Source: Micrasema longulum (taxonomy: Eukaryota; Arthropoda; Insecta; Trichoptera; Brachycentridae). Taken from it: 64,000 nucleotides of DNA. Where the stretch lies: contig JAGVSM010000896.1 of the NCBI GenBank assembly GCA_022494885.1, positions 1-64,000 of the forward strand. Direction: 5' to 3'. Shown here one piece after another: positions 34,901 through 42,399 of this stretch; position 1 is the stretch's first letter; the number at the start of each line of letters is the position of its first letter. Under the pieces are notes generated by a model that was given only the letters and a program-made list of their open reading frames with translations, searched no databases and was not told the DNA's origin. Made by a program: the position numbers and the translations under genes.

Positions 34901-36410
34901 AAATATAATTTTCTCAAAATAACTTCATCAAAGTTTGCCCACCACCTTTTTTAAAGGGGTAGGCAAGGATTCTTTTATGTAACAAATTATAAAAACTTTT
35001 TTTTCCATCACAAGAGGCCCAGGAGGCCCAATAGTAAAGTATACACATACTACGAATACCGACAAAAATATATGAAATGGATTTAGAAAAAATAATTATC
35101 GATTAATTAAAAAATTAAGTCGGCCTCGTGGTGTAATGTTCAGCGCGTTTGCCTACCATGCGAGAGGTCTCGAGTTCGATTTCCGACATAGTTGATATAA
35201 AATATTTATTTAAAAGGGTGTTGTCACACCAGAATATTTCATAGTCCCTGGACTGGTACCTGAAGCGTAAGATTGATCATCTTGCCTTCATGCAACAAAA
35301 ATGATCAAGGTACGCTGCGATTGGTGTACCAATGCGGTGCCCTATGCACCATTGGACGCGGAAAGGGAATGATGATGATGATGAATTATATTTTCAAAAT
35401 CAATATGGATATTGTGGAAAAATATTTTCATACAAAACTTTAAAAAATAAATTTTATAAAAATATGTGACAGGTCCTCGTGAATAGTTTTCGCCTTCCAA
35501 GCCTAGGTCTATAAAGAGCTTGGCTACTGTCTGGAAGGCGAGAGTTTGCATTTTGCTAAATCTCCCTCTCCAAGCCCAGATCCGTAAAGTATCCGGCTAT
35601 TAGGTAGAGGGCGAGCTCTTTGACATTCTCGGGTTTAACCAGTGGTCCCCCGAGGATGAGGCTCCTTTAATGATGTAAAGGATCACATTCACATAGAATG
35701 CGTATAGGTGTTTCCTCATCTGCACTGCAGAACCTCCATCTAGAAGTTTCGGATAGGTTCATTCTAGCAAGGTGTTGGTTCAATCTGCAGTTCCTGCGAA
35801 GGCTCTAGATATAACTCTCACTGGATTTCGGCTGAGCTTTGTTAGGCCAAAAGCGAATGATAGTGACGCGTCGGGTATTGACGAATACGCGTGCGGGACA
35901 GCAGCGGGTGCCGGGACAATACTCACTGCTGGCACATGGTGACGAGGTCTCGGTCGGTGGTGGTCTGCGTGAGGCCGCGGATGTAGAGGTTGGTGCGGGA
36001 CAGCAGCGCGCCCGGCGGGTTGCTGAGCGACGTGCTCTGCGTGCCGGTCTGGGAGCCCGTCCCGGAGGAGGAGGACGAGGTGGTGTTGCTGGGGGAGGCC
36101 GTCGGTACGCGCCCGCTGTTAAACTGGAGAAGAAAAACACGATTGCCACAAGCATATTCCGATAAATTTATGAAATTGACATTCTCCATGCTTTAATCAA
36201 AGCAGATTTTATGCTTAAAAATTGTGGAGATTTGGCAGGTGAAATGAGGTGTCCGGATGCCCTCACCTGGGGGTGGTGCGTGTGCGGGAACTGCGGCGGC
36301 GGGGGCGGGTAGCGTGCGGGCGGGCCGGGCCCCCAGGGCGCGTGGTAAGCGCTGGCCGCCATGGCTGATGGGGGCGCGCGCGCTCGCGGGGGGGCGCCCC
36401 CTACAATGCC
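10799..36410 (-). CDS. shep: Alan shepard / RBMS-type RNA-binding protein, 9 coding exons
   Basis: Join on the minus strand 36410-36267, 36123-35927, 30775-30717, 27311-27220, 21263-21069, 18519-18376, 16645-16472, 13959-13828, 10915-10799: all GT-AG, phases consistent, 1254 bp, 417 codons plus TAA. A Pro/Gly/Ser-rich head precedes two RRMs (RNP2 LYIRGL with RNP1 KGYGFVDF; RNP2 LYMANL with RNP1 KGVGFARM), then LLVKFADGG and a low-complexity tail with [10 protein letters not shown]. The order and motifs match Drosophila Alan Shepard and vertebrate RBMS1-3, which bind AU-rich single-stranded RNA or DNA. In flies shep acts in neuronal remodelling, gravity response and insulator control. The first exon here begins after an acceptor, so at least one more 5' exon is expected to the right. 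Introns are up to about 5 kb and full of repeats. Confidence 0.93.
10959..11392 (+). mobile_element. RTE-type LINE, 5'-truncated copy 1
   Basis: It encodes the C-terminal part of an insect RTE-like polyprotein: [17 protein letters not shown], then [46 protein letters not shown] and SILSAYPY. A frameshift near 11035-11075 breaks it. It ends in GTAGTAG-like repeats. It lies in the shep intron before exon 9, antisense to shep, only 44 bp from the exon 9 acceptor. Confidence 0.88.
12124..12695 (+). mobile_element. Jockey/CR1-type LINE 3' end, copy 1
   Basis: A 5'-truncated LINE tail: the end of the reverse-transcriptase frame ([13 protein letters not shown]), an AT-rich 3'UTR and an AAATAAATAAATAAAT tail. 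It is nearly identical to 19560-20150 in opposite orientation. It lies in the intron between shep exons 8 and 9. Confidence 0.8.
12776..13548. mobile_element. DNA element with about 60-bp terminal inverted repeats
   Basis: The left end (12776-12836) and right end (13484-13548) are complementary over about 60 bp around AACACGAGTGATACTTT and ACAAATTTGGAATATCCAGT. The interior holds a hairpin at 13040-13059, a second similar one near 12999-13017, a 77-bp tandem duplication at 13331-13485, and a CCGGTTTCA/TCGAGACTGG motif at 12835-12870. No transposase frame is seen, so it is non-autonomous. Confidence 0.8.
13331..13485. repeat. 77-bp tandem duplication
   Basis: Two copies of a unit starting TATGGGTTAACTAATGAATTG begin at 13331 and 13408 and differ at only a few positions. 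Confidence 0.9.
13566..13700 (-). repeat. SINE family B, partial
   Basis: 3' body and tail of the family, including the GCACTGCATTGG and GATCATTTTTGT segments on the plus strand. It lies in the intron between shep exons 8 and 9, just beyond exon 8's donor side. Confidence 0.7.
13828..13959 (-). CDS. shep: shep exon 8: Val/Gly/Gln-rich region
   Basis: Acceptor CCACTTGCAG precedes 13959 and donor CAG|GTAACC follows 13828. The 132-bp exon is in phase 0 at both ends. It reads [17 protein letters not shown], then [19 protein letters not shown]. The fly protein has MMPQLAALQIG in the same place. There is no long open frame to draw attention to it; it was recovered because its splice sites and phase bridge exons 7 and 9. 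Confidence 0.85.
14110..14612 (+). mobile_element. RTE-type LINE, 5'-truncated copy 2
   Basis: It is nearly identical to the copy at 10959 but starts slightly further upstream ([17 protein letters not shown]). It keeps the frame through [16 protein letters not shown] and has an in-frame TAA at 14339. The rest matches to SAYPYGKW and a GTAGTAGTAG tail. It lies 150 bp from shep exon 8, antisense to shep. Confidence 0.88.
15511..16218 (+). mobile_element. Foldback MITE family M2, old copy split by two SINEs
   Basis: The left terminus ATGAGGAAGTTCAGTG at 15511 and degenerate right part at 15925-16218 (ACGGAGTAATTT, TAGACATTTTTT, ends TTGAACTT) belong to the family seen at 21437. Between them lie a family B SINE (15540-15662) and a family A SINE (15680-15850). 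It is placed between shep exons 7 and 8. Confidence 0.55.
15680..15850 (-). repeat. tRNA-derived SINE family A, copy 2
   Basis: It has the same head and body as the copies at 1 and 41377, with several changes (GGATTCGAACCC in the B-box region). It appears inserted, together with a family B SINE, in an old copy of the MITE whose ends lie near 15511 and 16218. Confidence 0.8.
16472..16645 (-). CDS. shep: shep exon 7: Gly/Tyr/Pro-rich region
   Basis: The acceptor is ATATTTCAG (ending at 16646) and the donor CCC|GTGAGT. The 174-bp exon is in phase 0 at both ends. It reads [10 protein letters not shown], then [19 protein letters not shown] and ends GHPMDP. The fly protein has VGGYPVAGSQWIPGYM at this point, which supports the frame. 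It is strongly GC-rich in an AT-rich intron context. Confidence 0.88.
16945..17412. mobile_element. Foldback element with about 190-bp inverted arms
   Basis: The left arm from CACAGTTTTTTAGGGTCAGA and the right arm ending TCTGGCCCTGAAAAACCGTG are complementary for most of their length, including GCGAAACTTCAGAGGAACAT. The spacer is GC-richer. A second copy is at 57880-58318. It lies in the intron between shep exons 6 and 7. Confidence 0.85.
18376..18519 (-). CDS. shep: shep exon 6: end of RRM2 and basic linker
   Basis: The acceptor is GCTTCTAG (ending at 18520). The exon reads [19 protein letters not shown], then [14 protein letters not shown] and RVWREPTD. The conserved part ends near WRE. 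The chosen donor GTAATA at 18375 is the one that keeps phase 0 with the next exon, giving 144 bp. A GTGTAA two bases earlier would break the frame. The donor is the least certain splice site of the gene. Confidence 0.82.
19560..20400 (-). mobile_element. Jockey/CR1-type LINE 3' end, copy 2
   Basis: The minus strand reads [20 protein letters not shown], then [33 protein letters not shown] and [14 protein letters not shown] before the stop. This is the typical end of insect Jockey/CR1 polymerases. The 3'UTR matches 12124-12695 in inverse orientation. It lies in the intron between shep exons 5 and 6. Confidence 0.82.
21069..21263 (-). CDS. shep: shep exon 5: nearly all of RRM2
   Basis: The acceptor is CTACTCTGCAG (ending at 21264) and the donor GTAAGA follows CAA at 21069. 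The 195-bp exon is in phase 0 at both ends. It reads [15 protein letters not shown] (RNP2), VVSTRILRD, then SKGVGFARM (RNP1) and [13 protein letters not shown] [10 protein letters not shown]. This is the most conserved exon of the family. Confidence 0.95.
21437..21850 (+). mobile_element. Foldback MITE family M2, reference copy
   Basis: The ends are ATGAGGAAGTTCAGTGG and GGCTGAAGTTCCTCAT, inverted copies of each other. The interior shows CTCCGCGTGTAACGTCA, ATTGGTCCAG and GTGACGTCATTTAAAGTAGT. No coding frame. Related copies: 22884-23302 (-), 28588-28936 (+), 33338-33650 (-), 41935-42275 (+), 46953-47280 (-). Confidence 0.8.
22719..23367. repeat. Inverted arms (69 bp) enclosing a MITE
   Basis: The left arm TCAGGTCAAAGGCTTCAAAT... 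matches the complement of the right arm with 7 differences in 69 bases by eye. The enclosed DNA is mostly the M2 MITE at 22884-23302. Confidence 0.8.
22884..23302 (-). mobile_element. MITE family M2, inside a larger inverted repeat
   Basis: Starts ATGAAGAACTTCAGCTGAAA and ends CACTGAACTTCCTCATTGG, with ACGCCACATGCGGAGTAATTTC inside. It is bracketed by 69-bp inverted arms at 22719-22787 and 23299-23367 that are about 90% complementary, so it probably sits in another foldback element. Confidence 0.8.
23300..27219. other. Intron between shep exons 4 and 5, right-hand part
   Basis: It is AT-rich and mostly free of recognisable repeats apart from a dispersed block at 23810-23960, which is shared with 32370-32520 (CGTCTGATTNCGACNAAGTCCG pattern, then TTAATTATACGTCATT). 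No coding exon or RNA gene is seen. Reading frames at 25359-25712 have no family features. Confidence 0.5.
27220..27311 (-). CDS. shep: shep exon 4: RNP1 and end of RRM1
   Basis: Acceptor TTGTCGGCAG precedes 27311 and donor AAA|GTGGGT follows 27220. The 92-bp exon enters in phase 1 and leaves in phase 0. It completes KGYGFVDF (RNP1, split between exons 3 and 4) and reads AVKGLQSQ and QAQMAK. Reading through the donor gives GIWLQRK, which is not conserved, so splicing at GTGGGT is preferred. Confidence 0.92.
28588..28936 (+). mobile_element. MITE family M2
   Basis: CAATGAGGAAGTTCGGTG to GGCTGAAATTCCTCATTGAA, with CTCCGCGTGTGACGTCTC and AAAGTAGTTCGTTTTTA inside. It lies in the intron between shep exons 3 and 4. 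Confidence 0.8.
29820..29960 (-). repeat. Dispersed repeat with hairpin AGATG-GGTA-CGTTT
   Basis: On the minus strand ATCGGTGTCCTGACGAAG, a hairpin (29891-29878), then CGAAACCGGTAAACC. It is flanked by ATAACATTTAGTAAAA-like ends. It lies between shep exons 3 and 4. Confidence 0.7.
30010..30410 (+). repeat. Foldback repeat family F1, best-preserved arms
   Basis: The left arm (about 30070-30145, with GAAGTCTAGGCATCTACAGG and TTATGACCTGTCAT) is the inverse of the right arm (about 30333-30410, with ATGACCGGTCATAAGCC and TGCCTAGACTTCTATATTAC). The centre carries GGCGTTGCCTAGTATGTAGG. The outer end TTTGTCCAAATTTTTGTAG is also found inverted at the end of the copy near 48170. It lies between shep exons 3 and 4. 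Confidence 0.85.
30717..30775 (-). CDS. shep: shep exon 3: 59-bp small exon inside RRM1
   Basis: Acceptor TTTACAG precedes 30775 and donor GTAAAC follows 30717. The exon reads [19 protein letters not shown] with one leftover base at each end. This is identical or nearly identical to the fly and vertebrate loop of RRM1. It was found by joining frames, since 59 bp cannot hold a recognisable reading frame. It sits alone, about 5.2 kb from exon 2 and 3.4 kb from exon 4. Confidence 0.93.
30954..31754 (+). mobile_element. hAT-like non-autonomous transposon, copy 1
   Basis: Ends CAGGGGCGAACCGTG and CACCATTCGCCACTG are imperfect inverted repeats. Flanks CTATCTTA and CTACGTTA agree at 6 of 8 bases, as expected for an old hAT 8-bp duplication. 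It is closely similar to 49432-50217 in the same orientation. A 75-codon open frame (31272-31499, minus) is not recognisable as transposase. It lies next to shep exon 3 (30717-30775), about 180 bp upstream of it in the transcript. Confidence 0.85.
31985..32345 (+). mobile_element. Non-LTR retrotransposon fragment
   Basis: Interrupted frames read [29 protein letters not shown], then [20 protein letters not shown] and [16 protein letters not shown] before a stop. This is the usual end of insect LINE polymerases. It lies between shep exons 2 and 3. Confidence 0.75.
32817..33310 (+). mobile_element. Non-LTR retrotransposon 3' end
   Basis: The frame 32817-33041 reads [19 protein letters not shown] and [14 protein letters not shown], a common LINE carboxyl end. 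It is followed by an AT-rich 3'UTR ending AAAGGCGTAAGCCGTCAAAA and an AATAAATAAAT tail. Confidence 0.7.
33338..33650 (-). mobile_element. MITE family M2, decayed
   Basis: GGGAAATTGGATGCAAAAAA to GATAATACGATCCATAAAAA, with CGTCACACGCGGAGTAATTTC. Termini are worn. Confidence 0.7.
34240..34490. promoter_or_regulatory. CpG-rich patch with cAMP-response-like sites
   Basis: This stretch is locally rich in CG and ACG, with TGACGTC near 34289, TGACGTCA at about 34451 and ATGACGTG just after. It lies in the shep intron between exons 2 and 3. It could be an intronic enhancer or alternative promoter; equally it could be a decayed transposon end. Confidence 0.25.
34605..34692 (-). repeat. tRNA-like SINE head, another family
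   Basis: On the minus strand GGCCGCCCCGTGCCGCGGTGCAG-type start and GGCTTCGATTCCTGGTGAGA B box. The A and B boxes are recognisable but no cloverleaf acceptor forms. It lies in the intron between shep exons 2 and 3. Confidence 0.55.
35100..35386 (+). repeat. tRNA-derived SINE family B, full copy
   Basis: The head TCGGCCTCGTGGTGTAATG contains an A-box-like run and GAGTTCGATTT a B box. The body has GGTACCTGAAGCGTAAGATTG and CGCTGCGATTGGTGTACC, and the tail is GATGATGATGATGA. Other copies: 37721-37987 (+), 47478-47694 (-), and partial ones at 13566-13700 (-), 15540-15662 (-), 32573-32690 (-), 44085-44160 (+), 55715-55792 (+). Confidence 0.8.
35470..35650. repeat. Two tandem hairpin-like units beside shep exon 2
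   Basis: Unit 1 has TTCGCCTTCCAAGCCTAGGT ... CTGTCTGGAAGGCGAGAG, unit 2 CTCCCTCTCCAAGCCCAGAT ... GGTAGAGGGCGAGCTC. Each can fold on itself. Related pieces occur near 16300-16340 and 23390-23445. Confidence 0.65.
35927..36123 (-). CDS. shep: shep exon 2: Ser/Thr-rich linker and start of RRM1
   Basis: The acceptor is TTCTTCTCCAG (ending at 36124) and the donor CA|GTGAGT. The 197-bp exon enters in phase 0 and leaves in phase 2. It reads [12 protein letters not shown], a run of Ser/Thr/Gly, then [20 protein letters not shown]. This holds RNP2 of the first RRM and matches [10 protein letters not shown] in fly Shep. The last Gln codon is split with the next exon. Confidence 0.93.
36267..36410 (-). 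CDS. shep: shep exon 1 of window: Pro/Gly-rich N-terminal region
   Basis: The acceptor is TTTCGTTGCAG (minus strand, ending at 36411) and the donor is CAG|GTGAGG. The 144-bp exon is in phase 0 at both ends. It encodes [15 protein letters not shown], then [14 protein letters not shown], a polyproline run and PHTHHPQ. An internal ATG at AMAAS sits in a fair start context, so an isoform could begin here; the good acceptor argues that most transcripts enter from an upstream exon. The exon is very GC-rich. Confidence 0.85.
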
Positions 36411-36799
36411 CTGCAACGAAATAAACATACATTTGTTATAATTTTGAGTAACAAAGATGTTGAGTGGCGTAGAAAAAATATTTGGTGCCATAATAAAAAT
36501 GTTTGGTGTCGCAACAAAGATGTTAGGTGCCGCAAGAAAAATGTTTAGTGCCGTATTGAATAAATAGTTTAGACTTTACTTCCTATTATTTTTCACAATA
36601 ATGACACATTTCTTTTAAATAACGGGAAACGTTATGTAAAAGAAATGTGTCAATGTGTGTATATTCACATGTAAAATAGCTTTTTGCGGTAATTTCTGCA
36701 TTTTTAACTTCAAAACGGGAAAAAATGGCCTCCCGTGTTTTATCCTCGTAAGATACTATAAATACATTTCATAAAGTTCAATCAGAGGCTTCGTCTTAA

Positions 36800-36990
36800 T
36801 ATTGGTAACATAAATAAAGTGCCGTTGCCCATTGATAAAATAATTTAGTCTAATGAATTTTACCCATTTCAACAAAGGTTTCAGCTCTTTAATTTCATAT
36901 TAATCAACAGATGAAGAATTGAAGCACGGATTTGGAAACAGGCAGAATAGTGAATGTTACGCAGTGCATCAAGCTGGCACTTAAACCAGA
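36800..36990 (+). repeat. Foldback repeat family F1, partial
   Basis: GTTGCCCATTGAT, GGTTTCAGCTCTTTAATTTC, AATCAACAGATGAAGAATTG and GGCAGAATAGTGAATGTTAC: the centre of the family only. Confidence 0.75.
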
Positions 36991-37720
36991 TACCATTTTT
37001 ATAAAGATTTCGTTTGTGCCCGGGCGGATGAATAAAACAGTTTTGTGTGTTTAGTAAAACCAGAACCCTGTAGCTCAATCACAAATAACTATCGACGTGC
37101 TAATAAGCGACGTGATAACAATTTCTCACCATGGTTGTTTATCGTATTCGCGATCACAATAGAACATCCGTGAACACCTAATATTAAATGTCAAAATATT
37201 TATGATTTGCGACGCATAATCCGCATATTTGAATTTCACCGATGTAAATATGGAAAATATTCCAAAACTGATATTTGTATTTATTTATTTATTATTTATC
37301 ATGCTATTTATTGCATTTAGCCTGCGGTTGGCAAGCTAAATATCAAGAAAAGCAGTCGCCATAATAGCTGTAATTCAATTTTCACTTTTTTGTATTAGAT
37401 ACTTCTTACTATTTTTCAAATGCAATAAATTGTATTATTTTTTATAGTAAACGCCGGTTTTTCTCCGACGAACTATATTTATTTATGAGGAAAACAAAAA
37501 ACAAACAGACACGAGCGTTGACTTAGAAATTACACACGCGTTGACTTATGGCTGCAATAACTTAAGCATGTTCATAATTGTTCACTGTAATCGCTCAAAT
37601 ATTTAGCATGTTTTTAAGCTAGTCGACAGTTGTTTGTGATTGAGCTACTGGACGAGTGTTTTTGCCTCGACGGCTGCTCTCAGATAAAAATCCTTGTAAA
37701 AGAAATCGAGTAAAGAAACT

Positions 37721-37987
37721 TCCGCCCCGTAGTCTAGTAGCTGGCGCATTTGCCTTCCATACTTGAGGTCCCGCGTTCGATTCCCGAGAGGGTTAATATA
37801 AAATATTTATTTTTAAAGGTGATTTTCAACTGAATTATTTCGTTGTCCCTTAACTCACACCTGAAGTGTAAGACTGATCGCCTTACCTTCCTGTAATAGA
37901 TAATCCAGATATAGTGCATTTGATTTAACAATGCAATGCCCTATGCACCACTAGGCTCAGATAAGGGTTCGATGACGATGATGATGT
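37721..37987 (+). repeat. tRNA-derived SINE family B
   Basis: The head CCCCGTAGTCTAGTAGCTGG and B box GCGTTCGATTCCC precede a body shared with the copy at 35100. It ends in GATGACGATGATGATG. Confidence 0.75.
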
Positions 37988-38029
37988 CGATAAACATGTT
38001 TAACCTGTGTAGACTTCGTATAAATATAA

Positions 38030-38262
38030 AATATACCGGGTTTTACGAACAATAAGACGCATCAGACTATAAGACGCACCCTTATTTTTGGTTGAATTTT
38101 CCGAGTAAAAAAAAAATAGTCTAATGGTCTGAAAAATATGGCTATATTAAGTAATAAAGATATGTTTTACAACTTTCAAAGTTTACAGTTCACATATAAA
38201 ATATACCGGGTTTTGCGGACGATAAGACGCGTCGGACCATAAGACCGTAATATTAATTAATA
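38030..38262. repeat. Repeated GATAAGACGCATCGGACCATAAG blocks
   Basis: CAATAAGACGCATCAGACTA (38050) and GATAAGACGCGTCGGACCAT (38222) each follow an ATACCGGGTTTT lead. A further pair lies at 49150-49255. This is a dispersed repeat of unknown class. Confidence 0.65.
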
Positions 38263-38924
38263 AAGATATTTTTATACACTTTCAAAGTTCGCATTTTTTG
38301 TGTAAAAACTCATTAAACGATATAAAAACTTGCATTTAAAAGTAAGTTTTAAGTTTAAAATACTTAGTACACTTCAACTTATTTATTTGACCAATAAGCG
38401 CTTTCAACCTCTAATGGGCACCTTCCCTTACAATAGAATTCCATCAAGAATTGTCAATAAATATCTTACGTCAAACCATTTCAAACTTTAAAAAAATCAG
38501 TATCTTAATCATTTAAAAAGCACGTTGGATTTGAATTCTAAAATCACTTAAACATTGCAATAAACATAAATTATCCGCACAGTTTCGCTTCAAAATACTT
38601 TAATAAACAGACACAAAATTGAAGAGTGATTTTTCAAACAGTCCTTAGTCAAACTTTATGAATTTAAGCAAGAATGGCGTTAAAATCCCGATTATAAGCT
38701 ACACAACCAGCGATTTTTTTTTCACTAAGTGTCACTAAAATCCGATACTAAATTCACATTATTCCTCAAAGCGTCTGGAAATTTCATATTTTAATGCGCA
38801 TTTTAATAATGGCAAGTTTCCAAAATGTAATTTAATTGACCCGATTGCACGACTCGAGTCAAAAACCACTTTGACATGTCACTTGATCTGATGAAAACGC
38901 ACAAAACACAAATACCCAAATCGG

Positions 38925-39095
38925 GTTGTGTACCCGTGGCTAGTGTTGCGGACTCACGGATCAGAGATCCGAGATCCGAGGTTCGAACCCCACTTTACCC
39001 CAACTTGATTTCCATTTTCTAGTGAGTTATTTACAATGGCCACCAAAATTGAAATGTTTGGGTAAATCAAAAGAACGCTAATATTTCTTCTTAAA
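38925..39095 (+). repeat. tRNA-derived SINE family C
   Basis: The head TTGTGTACCCGTGGCTAGTG and B box GAGGTTCGAACCCC precede a body reading AACTTGATTTCCATTTTCTA and ACCAAAATTGAAATGTTTGG. A second copy is at 46113-46290 (+) and a third at 54438-54594 (-). Confidence 0.75.
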
Positions 39096-39884
39096 AAAAA
39101 AAAAACTGTTTTTCTCTTAACGATCTTCTTGACTTGGGCCACTACGAAAAATTACTCTTCAATTATTATAAACTGAAAAACTATTAAACGTTTTTTTACA
39201 CTTATACATTTATAAACATGATAATAAAAAAAATACCGATGAGGTCATAGTGATCCAATGAGTTGCAAACTACGAATAAAACTATGGAATAAAGAATTTA
39301 CGTTTATATATTATGTATATATGTATGTATATATACATATCATATCTGTGACGTATTCTCTGAGTAAACGTTATCTTTTTATGATAAGATAGGTTTGCAT
39401 TTGCAATATAAGAACGTTATTTGTAATAATTTATAATTCCATTGAATTGTTATCTATTTTGGAAGGCTCATTTTTGTTTTTTTCTTTTTAAGCAATAACC
39501 GCATACTATGTATAGACTAGACAGGGTCTATGTTCAAGGCGCACGGAAGGAATGCGGTAATATGTTTTGATACTGACCGGTTGAGCTTTGATAAAAATTG
39601 GTGCTTCGGCATTCAAGAATATAATGTGTATATGTAAGTGAATATTGACCGGCTAATTCTTATCTGAACTCAACCGGACAGCGTTACAACTGAACGAAGG
39701 TATGCAGAAAGCAGCCAGCCATAGAAAAGTGCAACTGACATCATAGCACTTTTGTGAAAAGGGTGAATAATCGAATCTACACAACAGTTGGAATGTTTTT
39801 TACTTTGACAAAAAATAAATAGTGCATGTTAAAAATTTATATTTTATTTATACTTTTAGATTGTTTGTATTCTTTTATTATACA

Positions 39885-40870
39885 GAATAATGTTCCCTCA
39901 CTGGGGTGTCCCGTGCCGAGGAAAACATTTTACAAAATGTGAAACATGCCTAAGATTAGCTATTTAACAAAGTTAACATAATAATAACAATAAAAAAACA
40001 TAATTAATCCAATTAACCTAATTATAATTAACATAATAAACAATAAAAAACAAAAATATTCATAAAAAACATAACCAATTTATATAGACCAATTAAAATT
40101 TTTTTCATAAACAGTGCATAGTGCAGTTTTACTTATTTGACTTGATCCACTCATCGATCCGTGCGCAACCCACCTCCACTATCCATTTCTAAATAGCAAT
40201 TTTATATTTTGAGAACTTACTAATTGTCCTTATGGATAATGAAAGTAGTTTGTACACTTTAACCGAGTAGTAGGTCAATCCTCTTTGACCGAAGGTTGTA
40301 TTTATTTTTTTGCAGCATCAAGGTGGAGTATCTAGTAACTCTTGTATTTGTAACGGAAGGTAGAGAATAATGTTTACATGCGTATAGTAACAAAGTTTTT
40401 ACATAAAGTTGTTTTAAAGATTTTACATTAAGATTTTAAAATATACCGAGGGAGCTAGTTCTTATTGGGACTCTTAAGATAATTTTTATTAAAGCTTTTT
40501 GTTCAATTATTATTTGCTTGATCAGTGTCATTTGCACATCCCCATCCAATTATCCCATATTCCAAAACTGATTGAGTTATTGCGTAATATATTTTTACAA
40601 GTTCTTTTAGGCTAATTTACATTTTTAAAACTATAAGAAATAGTTCTTATAGTTCTCTAGGTTAGTAAATTTTATAGTTTTTAAAAAGTAAATTTGCTTT
40701 TTCAATTTATTTTTAATATGATCAATTTGATTAGTCCATCTTAAATTCCCATCTATATAAATTCCCAAATATTTCATTGAATCTACTCTGTTCAACGATT
40801 TACAAATACATTCAATATTCGGAATTTGGTTACTATAATTACTTAAATAAAAAGGTTTAATGATTTTTAA
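39885..40870 (-). mobile_element. Jockey/CR1-type LINE, 5'-truncated
   Basis: The minus strand reads SMKYLGIYIDGNLRWTNQID, HIKNKLKKQIYFL, then YYAITQSVLEYGIIGWGCAN, and further on LMLQKNKYNLRSKRIDLLLG. These are the thumb and C-terminal motifs of insect LINE polymerases. Stops and shifts break it. Confidence 0.85.
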
Positions 40871-40984
40871 AGTTTAACTTACCATACAACCCCAGATGTA
40901 CATTTTATAGAAAACAGCCAGCCCTAGTAAAACTCTGATGTGTGTTATGTCATTATGTATTGATCACATTATCTATTTATTCTA

Positions 40985-41750
40985 TTACAACAGAGAGGGA
41001 AAACATTTTTGAGAAGGGAATATGGAAGACTAGGCATTTACAGGACTTATGACCTGTCATTGGCTGTTTTATGTAACCACTTGACACACTGTGTAACTTT
41101 CACCATTCTGCCTATATTTAAACATCCTTATTTCCTCAACTCTTCCATCTGTTGACTTTTGTGAAGTAAAGGAGCTAAAACCTTTATCATGCGGCTGAAC
41201 CAAATCACCTACTAGGCAACGCATGAAAACAATTTTCCAATTTTTATACTTCTTCTTTTACCAGGTAGTTAATTCAACAATGTTTGAGTATGTCCAAATG
41301 CTTGCAGACTGGCTGGATTTCCTCCCTAGGGAGTCATTCATATTTAAATTTATTGCAACAGTGTTTTTTTTTGGTTTAGGCCTCCGTGGTGTAGTGGTCA
41401 AGACGCTTGACTCACGCACGGGAGGTTCCAGGTTCGATTCCCGGTGAGAACACAAAAATTAAAACGTGATTTTTCTCAAGCCTGGGTGCTCTGTGATGTA
41501 ATTCACCACTGTAATTAGGCCTCCTGGCCTGTTGTGGTGCAAAAATAAATAAATAAACTAAATTGGTTGCAACAGAGAGGGAAAACATTTTTGAGAAGAG
41601 AATATGGAAGCTTAGACATTTACAGGGCTTATGACCTGTCATTGTCTGGTTTAAGTGACCACTGTTAACATTGTGTAACATTCTGCTTATGTTTAAACAC
41701 CCGCATTTCCTCACCTATTCGATCTGTTGACTTTTGTGAAGTAAAGAAGC
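40985..41750 (-). repeat. Foldback repeat family F1, two pieces around SINE A
   Basis: One full piece (40985-41370) and a second partial piece (41565-41750) begin with the same CAACAGAGAGGGAAAACATT. A family A SINE at 41377-41560 lies between, with TTGCAACAG repeated at its edges. Confidence 0.8.
41377..41560 (+). repeat. tRNA-derived SINE family A, copy 3, with target duplication
   Basis: A complete copy: tRNA-like head from GGCCTCCGTGG, B box GGTTCGATTCCC, body, and a tail of AATAAATAAATAAA. TTGCAACAG occurs on both sides (near 41352 and 41567) and looks like the target-site duplication. The insertion splits a foldback repeat. Confidence 0.85.
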
Positions 41751-41934
41751 GTCCACAAGGAGAGACGTTATCGACCAATTTCAGAAAGACAATCCATTCA
41801 TGAATATCCGCTTTTGTCGAACATGGTCTATTTTCATATTTTATTTATTGATGCGACCTTATAAGTTTCAAGGGGCTATTATTTTCTCCGTGCCCAGGCG
41901 GATTAAGAATGCCGTTCCCTTAGTAAGCCAAATT

Positions 41935-42275
41935 TAAAAAAATATATATATGTATCGTATTATCAGCGCTACAATTTTTTAAAGTTACAATTACAATTTT
42001 TTGAAATTACTTCGCGTGTGACGTCTCAAATTCTCATCCCCTTATTTCCGATCAGTTATGCTGATTCTTCAGTTGACGTACCGTAAACCGGAAGCCACTC
42101 ACAACTCTCTTACCATTGGTTGATACGGAAGAACTAGTGACGTCATGTGAAGTAGTTCTTTTTTTTCATAGATTTTCAAAAAACTTTGCCGTACAACTTA
42201 ACGCTCAAATTTTACCGCGCGTAAGAATACACTTTTATATCTAATTTCCCGTAGGGCTTTTTATAGACTTTCTCA
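41935..42275 (+). mobile_element. MITE family M2
   Basis: GTATCGTATTATCAGCGCTA through TTCGCGTGTGACGTCTC, CTAGTGACGTCATGTGAAGT and ATTTCCCGTAGGGCT. The left terminus is missing. Confidence 0.75.
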
Positions 42276-42399
42276 TTATTATAGACACGTTACAAGCGTG
42301 TAAAATATGGCGTTTTAATTTGATAGTTGCTTTCTTGCATCGACGTAACATAGGGACGAGGTTGTCATTTTTTTTATGTTTGAGATTAGCAATTAGCAA

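Noticed and set aside
35839..36165. A 108-codon plus-strand frame opposite shep exon 2
   Set aside because: It is the GC-rich antisense shadow of the exon, with no family features.
37080..37690. Promoter or first exon of shep
   Set aside because: Some CG-richer words exist, but there is no splice donor with a credible coding start in phase 0, so it cannot be supported.
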